Shown here: one piece after another, positions 12,747 through 17,801 of the stretch | Position numbering within the stretch: position 1 is the first letter of the stretch | Layout: each line of letters begins with the position of its first letter | Source of the DNA: Phycisphaerae bacterium | Lineage (GTDB): Bacteria; Planctomycetota; Phycisphaerae; SM23-33 | Reading direction: 5' to 3' | Assembly: GCA_022866005.1 (NCBI GenBank) | Contig: JALHTV010000070.1 | Span: 1-17,801 of the forward strand | DNA: 17,801 nt | Position numbers and translations under genes: made by a program | Notes under the pieces: model-generated | The model's input: the letters and a program-made list of their open reading frames with translations, nothing else | The model's database searches: none | What the model was told of the DNA's origin: nothing

Positions 12747-13370
12747 ATCGCACAGAACCTACGCTGCAACGAGCGGATTCGCATCTCACCGATCCGGCTG
12801 ATCGACGAGAACGATCAGCAGGTGGGCATCGTGGAGATCGCCGACGCCTTGTCCCGCGCCGCCGAGGCCGGGCTGGACCTGGTGGAGGTGGCCCCCCAAG
12901 CCAAACCCCCCGTCTGCCGTCTCATGGACTACGGCAAGTGGAAGTATGCCCAGCGCAAGAAGGAGCGCAAGTCCAAGACGCGCCGGCACGAGACGGAGAT
13001 GAAGCAAATCCGCATCCGCACACCCAAGATCGGGGAACACGATCTCAAGATCAAGCTCAGCCACGCGCGGGAATTCCTCATCCGCGGGGACCGCGTGCAG
13101 TTCCTCCTGCGGTTCCGCGGGAGAGAGCTCGCGCACTTCGAGGAGGGCCAGAGGGTCTTCGGCCACATCAAGCAGGACCTGGCCGACGTGAGCAAGGTGG
13201 AGCAGGACCTCCGCCGCGAGGGCCGGCGAGTCACCATGCTTCTGATCCCCAGCGGCAAGAAGCCCGCCGCCAAGCCCGCGGCAGCCAAACCCGCGGCGGC
13301 CAAACCCGCCACGGCCCCGCCAGCCCCCGCCGCGCCCCCACCCGCCCCACCGGCAAGCCCCACGGAGTAG
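12747..13370 (+). CDS. infC: Translation initiation factor IF-3, AUC start
   Basis: Binds the 30S subunit, prevents 50S joining and checks the start codon-tRNA match. The conserved N-terminal sequence (AQNLRCNERIRISPIRLIDE, residues 2-21) continues into VCRLMDYGKWKYAQ. The C-terminal domain spans about 80-170 (KQIRIRTPKIGEHDL, then a hydrophobic core ending VTMLLIP). The first in-frame ATG/GTG/TTG is GTG 12822, which would delete the first 25 conserved residues. Between the in-frame TAA at 12672 and this region there is no canonical start. ATC at 12747 has GGGAG 7 nt upstream and gives the expected MAQNLR-type start. IF-3 genes in other bacteria use AUU or similar codons for autorepression. 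The last 37 residues are a Lys/Ala/Pro-rich tail beyond the usual length. Confidence 0.95.
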   Translation: MAQNLRCNERIRISPIRLIDENDQQVGIVEIADALSRAAEAGLDLVEVAPQAKPPVCRLMDYGKWKYAQRKKERKSKTRRHETEMKQIRIRTPKIGEHDLKIKLSHAREFLIRGDRVQFLLRFRGRELAHFEEGQRVFGHIKQDLADVSKVEQDLRREGRRVTMLLIPSGKKPAAKPAAAKPAAAKPATAPPAPAAPPPAPPASPTE

Positions 13371-13479
13371 CCTGTCGCAGAACGGTTGTGCACGAGACCC
13401 ACTCGCCAGGCGCCAGGGATTCGAGGAGGTAACCGGAGACACACAGTGCGCCCCTCAGTGACGCGACCTACGTGGACTT
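13371..13479 (+). other. Non-coding junction after infC with orphan SD sites
   Basis: This stretch carries GAGGAGGT (13423-13430) and GGAG (13435-13438). The second is 7 nt before GTG 13446, a normal distance. The frame from that GTG stops after 19 codons (13503-13505), overlapping the minus-strand phosphoesterase end, and does not encode ribosomal protein L35. A leader once serving rpmI is the simplest reading, but no trace of L35 is visible. Confidence 0.4.
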
Positions 13480-14361
13480 TTACGGGAGCGCGAGCTCAGT
13501 GTTGATAGGCTTGGGGGCCCCTTTGTTCCAGTCGAACACCTGCACGTCACCGGATGGACTTATACGAATGTACGTCTCCCCGTTGTCCCCCCAGGAGCCC
13601 GTGTTGTAGTACCAGTCCCCTATGTATCCACGCTCGTGAGTGTGCCCCACGATGAGCTTGTCGTACTTTCTGTCATCTGTCTGCGATTCCTCCCACAAGC
13701 GCTTGTAGTGCCCCAGCATCTCCCTTGCGCGGGTGAGGTCCTTCGCAGGAGACAGCTTGTTCTTGATGGCAGTTGAGCGAACCCCAAACAGGTACAGCAA
13801 TCCCCACAGCCTTCTCTTGAGCCATCCCAGCATCCAGCTCCCGGCTTTCTCCAGAATCACCTCGACAGCGTACTGGTCACCTAACATAGGGGAGGCCGCG
13901 AGGTCCTCGCCCATCGCCGCCACTATCGTGAGGATTCTCCCTTTCCCGGGATTCTCCCCCTTGTTGTACGGATCGACCTCGTGACCATGCATGAAGTGGA
14001 AGGTCTTGCCGTTGATGGTCAGGGTGAAGGGCCTGGATAGGTGATTGAAAAGGGCAGGACTAAGGAGCGGCTCGTCAACGAAACCCACCAGGTCGATGTC
14101 GTGATTCCCAATGACGTAGCTCGCCTGAAGCTCACCCAAACGCTCAATCACGGGACGGTTCTTCTCGTAGATGAGGATCCGGGCAAGGTTCATCTGCCAG
14201 AACTCGAACAAGTCCCCCAGGATGATAAGCTCACCGCCTTCCTTCTCAACGTAGTCGAGGAAGCCCATGAGCTGCTGACGGTGGTCACCACAGGCGAAGT
14301 TGTCCCTCGGGCCGCCGTCACCCATGTGCAGGTCGCTGATGACGAAGATGTCTTTGCCCAT
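13480..14361 (-). CDS. Calcineurin-like metallophosphoesterase
   Basis: A dinuclear metal phosphoesterase of 293 residues. The full metal-ligand set is visible: SDLHMGDGG (9-17, Asp10 and His12), LGDLFEFW (48-55, Asp50), GNHDID (85-90, Asn86 and His87), FMHGHE (123-128) and VGHTHERG (238-245, His240 and His242). GDLFEFW recalls UDP-2,3-diacylglucosamine hydrolases (LpxH-like), but the substrate here is unknown. A helical, partly hydrophobic stretch at 174-195 (SWMLGWLKRRLWGLLYLFGV) might touch the membrane. CGGAGGT lies about 8 nt before the ATG, a strong SD. The ATG overlaps the TGA of the upstream Abi-like gene (TGATG), so the two are translationally coupled. GC is near 55%, well below the flanking genes, which suggests horizontal acquisition. 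Confidence 0.93.
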   Translation of the reverse strand: MGKDIFVISDLHMGDGGPRDNFACGDHRQQLMGFLDYVEKEGGELIILGDLFEFWQMNLARILIYEKNRPVIERLGELQASYVIGNHDIDLVGFVDEPLLSPALFNHLSRPFTLTINGKTFHFMHGHEVDPYNKGENPGKGRILTIVAAMGEDLAASPMLGDQYAVEVILEKAGSWMLGWLKRRLWGLLYLFGVRSTAIKNKLSPAKDLTRAREMLGHYKRLWEESQTDDRKYDKLIVGHTHERGYIGDWYYNTGSWGDNGETYIRISPSGDVQVFDWNKGAPKPINTELALP

Positions 14362-15071
14362 CAGTGTTTACCTCCGCTACCGGCCGACGGCTTGGCAGGC
14401 CAGTGGTTCTGAACCTTGGCTACCCAAGGGGCAATGCCTGCTCTGTGGGTTTCGAGGAAACGGTCAAGCTTGAGTGCCATTTCCGAGAGTTCCGGGCTAA
14501 TCCATCCAATGGTCTCGATAATGTGTGCGTGTTGGTCTGGGAGGTCTTTCCAATGTATGACCCGTTCGTGGTGAAAGACGCGGTTCCGCAACTGGCGGAT
14601 CCCCTCGAGACGAGCCTTGATGATCTTCCGGTTGTGGAGAGACTTGACGAGTCCAGGGAAGACTCTCTTGATACCGCGTGGGAGGAACGGAGTATTCCTC
14701 TCGTAGTGATCTTCGAAAAGGCTGGTCCAGAAAGCAAAGTGAAGCTCCGCAACCACGCGCCCTGGTGTAACTGGCTTGCCTGCTCTGGCTATCTTGGTCT
14801 TGGCATCCCCTACCTGCTGGTACCCCCAAGGGGTCAATTCAGCTTTGTCATACCAAGTACTCATTCCATAAGTGCCTTCCATCGCCGCATGTATCGCATT
14901 CCGCAGAGCCACTTCGCACATCTGAAGAGGCGAGTAAAGCGCCTCGCAGAGGGCGATGTTCCAGAGGTACCGACCCATGATGATAGAAGGGCCAGGATCG
15001 TCCTGCCCGTAAGCCGATAATCGCTCTGTAGATAGGGCCGTTTTCAATTTGTCAAAGAAATCCTCTTGCAT
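14361..15071 (-). CDS. Abi-like HEPN-domain protein
   Basis: A 236-residue, probably cytoplasmic protein resembling the Abi-like family linked to abortive phage infection. Conserved stretches are YLWNIALCEALYSPLQMCEV and ALRNAIHAAM in the N-terminal half, then GRVVAELHFAFWTSLF and IRQLRNRVFHHERV. The last contains R-N-R-V-F-H (Arg162 and His167), the Rx4H motif of HEPN ribonucleases. HEPN proteins in toxin-antitoxin and phage-defence loci usually cleave RNA; whether this one does is inferred. ATG 15071 is preferred; a TTG at 15086 is in frame. The SD is weak (GGGGC/AGAG). It is the first gene of a two-gene unit with the metallophosphoesterase, which may modulate or counteract it. The region has low GC (33 of 60 in 14401-14460, by hand). 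Confidence 0.82.
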   Translation of the reverse strand: MQEDFFDKLKTALSTERLSAYGQDDPGPSIIMGRYLWNIALCEALYSPLQMCEVALRNAIHAAMEGTYGMSTWYDKAELTPWGYQQVGDAKTKIARAGKPVTPGRVVAELHFAFWTSLFEDHYERNTPFLPRGIKRVFPGLVKSLHNRKIIKARLEGIRQLRNRVFHHERVIHWKDLPDQHAHIIETIGWISPELSEMALKLDRFLETHRAGIAPWVAKVQNHWPAKPSAGSGGKH

Positions 15072-15120
15072 CACTCTGCCCCGCAACCGATAATGTAATT
15101 GTTAGCCCCGAGTCTTCTTC

Positions 15121-15163
15121 CCCCGCCCTTGCGGCGGTGCAGGAGCCGGGGTTTCTTTTTTCT
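15121..15163 (+). terminator. Possible intrinsic terminator in the 15.1-15.3 kb gap
   Basis: CCCCG (15121-15125) pairs with CGGGG (15147-15151), with an inner hairpin CCGCC/GGCGG (15123-15137) as an alternative. TTTCTTTTTTCT follows (15152-15163). On the plus strand no gene ends just upstream, so it may belong to a lost plus-strand gene or shield the polysaccharide cluster from read-through. The rest of the gap up to 15300 shows nothing recognisable beyond an AT-rich pocket near 15090-15103. Confidence 0.35.
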
Positions 15164-15304
15164 CCCAGCCCCTCCCCCTACAAGTCACTTCCCCCCTGAG
15201 CTGGGGTCGTGCCCTCCATACGAATAGACACGCAACCAGGGACGACCACTGGCATTCTAGTCTGGCCTAGTCCCCGGTCAAGCCGCTAGGTCCCCGCTTG
15301 CCTA

Positions 15305-15333
15305 TTGTCGCCAAGCGGGTTTGGGGGTATTGT
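15305..15333 (+). promoter_or_regulatory. Possible promoter of the polysaccharide cluster
   Basis: TTGTCG (15305-15310) and TATTGT (15328-15333) are separated by 17 bp; each matches consensus at 4 of 6 positions. The predicted start near 15340 would give a leader of about 36 nt to the first epimerase gene. Confidence 0.35.
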
Positions 15334-15375
15334 TCGCAATTCCCAAGCGCGGCCGGGGCCGCTGAGGTGAGCACC

Positions 15376-16359
15376 TTGAATGTCCTGATCACTGGTGGGG
15401 CGGGGTTTATCGGCTCGCACCTGGCCGAGGCGATGCTCCAGGACGACTCCAGCGTCATCGTCGTGGACGACCTGTCCACAGGCTCCCTGGACAACATCCG
15501 CCCGCTGCTGGGCAGAAAGGGGTTCCAGTTCGTCCGCGAGACGATCCGCAACCCCACCACGATGGCCGCCCTGGTGGATCGCTGCGACGTGATCTTCCAC
15601 CTGGCCGCGGCCGTGGGGGTGCAGCTCATCGTCGATCGCCCCGTGCACACCATCGAGACCAACATCCACGGCAGCGAGGTCATCCTGGACCTGGCCAACA
15701 AGTTCCGCCGCAAGGTTGTCGTGGCCTCGACCAGCGAGGTCTACGGCAAGGGAACCAAGGTCCCCTTCAGCGAGGACGACGACACCACGCTGGGCTCCAC
15801 GCGCTACACGCGATGGAGCTACGCGTGCAGCAAGATGGTGGACGAGTTCCTGGCGCTGGCCTACCGCGACCAGTACGGGCTGGAGACGATCATCTGCCGG
15901 CTCTTCAACACGATCGGGCCGCGGCAGACCGGCCAATACGGCATGGTCGTGCCGCGGTTCGTCCGCGCGGCCCTGCGCGGCGAGCCGCTGCGGGTCTTCG
16001 GCACGGGCCAGCAGAGCCGCTGCTTCTGCCACGTGGCCGACGTGGTCTCGGCGCTGCGGAGGCTCATCGACTGCCCCGCGGCGGTCGGGGAGGTTATCAA
16101 CGTCGGGTCGAACGAGCCGATCACCATCAACGACCTGGCCGTCAAGGTCCTCGCGCTGACGGGTTCGCGCTCGACGGTGCAGCACGTCAGCTACGAGGAA
16201 GCCTACGGCCGGCCGTTCGACGACATGCTCGTCCGCGTGCCGGACCTGACGAAGATCAGAAGGCTCATCGGCTATCAGCCGACGTACAACCTAGAGCAGA
16301 CGCTGGCGCAGATCATCGAGTACGAAAGGTCCCGCCCGGCGTCGCAGCGCAAGGACTGA
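15376..16359 (+). CDS. NAD-dependent epimerase/dehydratase (extended SDR, nucleotide-sugar)
   Basis: An extended short-chain dehydrogenase/reductase that acts on a nucleotide sugar, for example as a UDP-sugar epimerase, decarboxylase or dTDP-glucose dehydratase; the exact substrate is not resolved. NAD binding uses ITGGAGFIGSHL (5-16). The catalytic residues are Ser118 in ASTSEVYG and Tyr149/Lys153 in SYACSK. RLFNTIGPRQTGQYGMVVPRF is the usual substrate-side segment. Length is 327 residues. TTG 15376 is chosen because GAGGTGA lies about 5 nt upstream and the product begins MNVLITGGAGF, the family norm. GTG 15367 and TTG 15298 are in frame but less convincing. The next epimerase starts 3 bp after the stop, so the two are co-transcribed within a polysaccharide operon. 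Confidence 0.92.
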   Translation: MNVLITGGAGFIGSHLAEAMLQDDSSVIVVDDLSTGSLDNIRPLLGRKGFQFVRETIRNPTTMAALVDRCDVIFHLAAAVGVQLIVDRPVHTIETNIHGSEVILDLANKFRRKVVVASTSEVYGKGTKVPFSEDDDTTLGSTRYTRWSYACSKMVDEFLALAYRDQYGLETIICRLFNTIGPRQTGQYGMVVPRFVRAALRGEPLRVFGTGQQSRCFCHVADVVSALRRLIDCPAAVGEVINVGSNEPITINDLAVKVLALTGSRSTVQHVSYEEAYGRPFDDMLVRVPDLTKIRRLIGYQPTYNLEQTLAQIIEYERSRPASQRKD

Positions 16360-16362
16360 GCG

Positions 16363-17307
16363 ATGCCCAAGTACCTCGTGACCGGAGGGGCCGGGTTCAT
16401 CGGATGCAACCTGGTGCGGTTCCTGCTGGACCGCCGCCAAGACGTCGTGGTGCTGGATGACTTCTCCACGGGCAAGCGGTCGAATCTCGCGGACGTGGCC
16501 GGGCGGATCGACCGTCGCGAGGCCGACGTCCGCGATCGAGCGGCCGTGGAATCGGCCATGGCCGGCTGCGCGGCCGTGTTACACGAAGCGGCGCTGGGCT
16601 CGGTGCCCCGCAGCGTGGCGGACCCCGTCACCAGCCACGACGTGAACGTCAACGGCACGATCGCCGTCCTAGAGGCCGCCCGGGCCACGGGCGTGAAGCG
16701 CGTGATCTTCGCCGCCTCCTCCAGCGCCTACGGCGATCAGAAGGCCTCCCCCAAGCATGAGGAGATGGTCCCCATGCCCATCAGCCCGTACGCCGCCAGC
16801 AAGGTCGCCTGTGAGGCCTACATGCAAGGCTACGCGGCCAGCTACGGACTGGAGACGCTGTGCCTGCGGTACTTCAACGTCTTCGGCCCCTACCAGGACC
16901 CGCAAGGCCCCTACGCGGCGGTAATCCCGGCCTTCGTCAGCCAGCTGCTGAAGGGACACAGGCCCGTGGTCTACGGCGACGGGGAGCAGAGCCGCGACTT
17001 CTGCTACATCGACAACGCCTGCCAGGCCAACTGGCTGGCGGCCCAGGCCGACGCCAAGGTGTGCAACGGCCAGGCCATCAACATCGCCTGTAGCCGCCGC
17101 ACGAGCCTGAATGAGATCCTGGCGATTCTCCGCCGCCTGTTGGGCACGGACATCCAGGCCGACTACCAGGCCCCCCGGCCGGGCGACGTCCGGCATTCCT
17201 TGGCGACCATCGACCGGGCGCGAGAGGCCATCGGCTACGAGCCGAAGGTCTTCTTCGCGGAGGGCCTGGCCAAGGCTATCGACTGGTACAAGAATAACCT
17301 CGGCTAG
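16363..17307 (+). CDS. NAD-dependent epimerase, UDP-GlcNAc 4-epimerase-like (WbpP/TviC type)
   Basis: An extended SDR expected to interconvert UDP-N-acetyl-hexosamines for surface glycan synthesis. NAD binding is through VTGGAGFIGCNL (6-17). The catalytic triad is in AASSSAYGD (118-125) and SPYAASK (141-147, Tyr143 and Lys147). HEAALGSVPRSVADP (74-88) and FNVFGPYQDPQGPYAAVIP closely resemble WbpP-type enzymes, which use UDP-GlcNAc(A). Length is 314 residues, somewhat short of the roughly 340 in WbpP because of a shorter N-terminus. ATG 16363 follows the preceding stop by 3 bp; AAGGA inside the end of that gene serves as the SD. It sits between another epimerase and an initiating sugar transferase, which fits precursor supply for a capsule, O-antigen or exopolysaccharide. 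Confidence 0.9.
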   Translation: MPKYLVTGGAGFIGCNLVRFLLDRRQDVVVLDDFSTGKRSNLADVAGRIDRREADVRDRAAVESAMAGCAAVLHEAALGSVPRSVADPVTSHDVNVNGTIAVLEAARATGVKRVIFAASSSAYGDQKASPKHEEMVPMPISPYAASKVACEAYMQGYAASYGLETLCLRYFNVFGPYQDPQGPYAAVIPAFVSQLLKGHRPVVYGDGEQSRDFCYIDNACQANWLAAQADAKVCNGQAINIACSRRTSLNEILAILRRLLGTDIQADYQAPRPGDVRHSLATIDRAREAIGYEPKVFFAEGLAKAIDWYKNNLG

Positions 17308-17322
17308 GGCGCTTCGGGCGCC
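17308..17322 (+). other. Small hairpin after the second epimerase
   Basis: GGCGC (17308-17312) and GCGCC (17318-17322) pair around TTCGG, starting directly after the stop codon. The stem is short and lacks a T-tract, so it is more likely a stability element inside the operon than a terminator. Confidence 0.3.
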
Positions 17323-17391
17323 TGTGCCCTGCAAGGGAGCAACGGGGTGCCCGCCAGACGCACCAGGCCGGGGCGAGCAGGTCTAGCTGTC

Positions 17392-17801
17392 ATGGTCAAA
17401 CGACTGTTCGACATCGTCGTGAGCCTGCTAGCCTTGGCGGTCCTGGGCGTGCCGATGCTGCTGGTGGCCCTGGCCATCCGCCTGGGCTCACCTGGGGCGG
17501 CGCTGTTCCGCCAGCAGCGGGCCGGCCGGGGCGGTAAGCCCTTTGTGCTATTGAAGTTCCGAACGATGCGGGCCGATGTAGACCCCTATGGGCAGTCGCC
17601 TGGAAGCGGCGATGACCCTCGGCTGACTCGCCTGGGGCGGCGGCTGCGCGAGGCCAGCGTGGATGAACTGCCGCAGCTTCTGAACATCCTGGCCGGGCAG
17701 ATGAGCCTGGTGGGTCCGCGCCCGCTGTATCTCCGCCAGGCTGAGCAGTGGAACCCGCAGCAGAAGCGCCGCCTGCTGGTGCGCCCGGGAATGACCGGGT
17801 A
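17392..17801 (+). CDS. Undecaprenyl-phosphate sugar-1-phosphate transferase, N-terminal part
   Basis: The gene runs off the right edge; 136 codons are visible. It belongs to the bacterial sugar transferase family (PglC/WcaJ-like), which moves a sugar-1-phosphate from a nucleotide sugar to undecaprenyl phosphate and starts glycan-repeat assembly at the inner membrane. The start MVKRLFDIVV is followed by a hydrophobic re-entrant helix (about 8-31). Family motifs then appear in order: KFRTM (55-59), SVDELPQLLN (89-98), MSLVGPRP (104-111) and RPGMTG (131-136). The catalytic Asp-Glu pair is in DELPQ. No large N-terminal membrane domain precedes this, so it is the small PglC-like form. The SD is weak (AGCAGG about 12 nt upstream). 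It is 84 bp downstream of the second epimerase and probably in the same operon. Confidence 0.93.
   Translation, partial: MVKRLFDIVVSLLALAVLGVPMLLVALAIRLGSPGAALFRQQRAGRGGKPFVLLKFRTMRADVDPYGQSPGSGDDPRLTRLGRRLREASVDELPQLLNILAGQMSLVGPRPLYLRQAEQWNPQQKRRLLVRPGMTG

Noticed and set aside
10712..12784. A 690-codon open frame on the minus strand, antisense to thrS
   Set aside because: It mirrors the thrS codon structure in a high-GC gene, has low-complexity Leu/Gly/Val/Ala-rich composition and shows no recognisable domain. thrS on the plus strand has all of its family motifs.

Overview
The window is GC-rich chromosomal DNA, about 65-72% GC in most coding stretches. It most resembles a planctomycete, probably of the Phycisphaerae type. 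The reasons are a secreted protein that joins a dockerin-like Ca-binding module to a PEP-CTERM sorting tail, a pectinesterase, dispersed short operons, weak use of Shine-Dalgarno (SD) sites and scattered single tRNA genes. This placement is an inference from gene content. No rRNA or other taxonomic marker is present.

Layout. 1-2.6 kb: the 3' end of a dockerin/PEP-CTERM protein, then a short orphan type II secretion F-domain protein and a secreted pectinesterase on the minus strand. 2.7-4.2 kb: peptide deformylase and an FkbM-type methyltransferase with its own promoter and palindrome. 4.2-4.9 kb: a four-helix-bundle (S23-like) protein, two inverted arrays of a degenerate 8-bp repeat, and tRNA-Ser(GGA). 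4.9-9.5 kb: a glycosyltransferase, queG and folE (both linked to queuosine), trpC and a CPBP-family membrane protease. 9.5-10.4 kb: a WrbA-like flavodoxin, a twin stem-loop element and tRNA-Ala(GGC) with its promoter and a leader hairpin. 10.4-13.4 kb: thrS-infC. 13.4-15.1 kb: a lower-GC minus-strand pair encoding an Abi-like HEPN protein and a metallophosphoesterase. 15.3 kb to the end: the start of a surface-polysaccharide cluster, with two sugar-nucleotide epimerases and a truncated undecaprenyl-phosphate sugar transferase.

The most interesting locus is thrS-infC. Upstream of thrS there is a tiny ORF, MPKMTTTTTTQ, with six consecutive threonine codons. It is followed by alternative hairpins, a stem that runs into a TTTTTCGTTTT tract, and a further stem that buries the first bases of the thrS SD. 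This looks like an undescribed threonine attenuator controlling threonyl-tRNA synthetase. The next gene, infC, has no canonical start codon at its conserved N-terminus and appears to begin with AUC, which fits the autoregulated infC starts known elsewhere. The rpmI-rplT genes expected next in the classical order are absent. In their place is the translationally coupled HEPN/metallophosphoesterase pair, a candidate defence or RNA-processing module.
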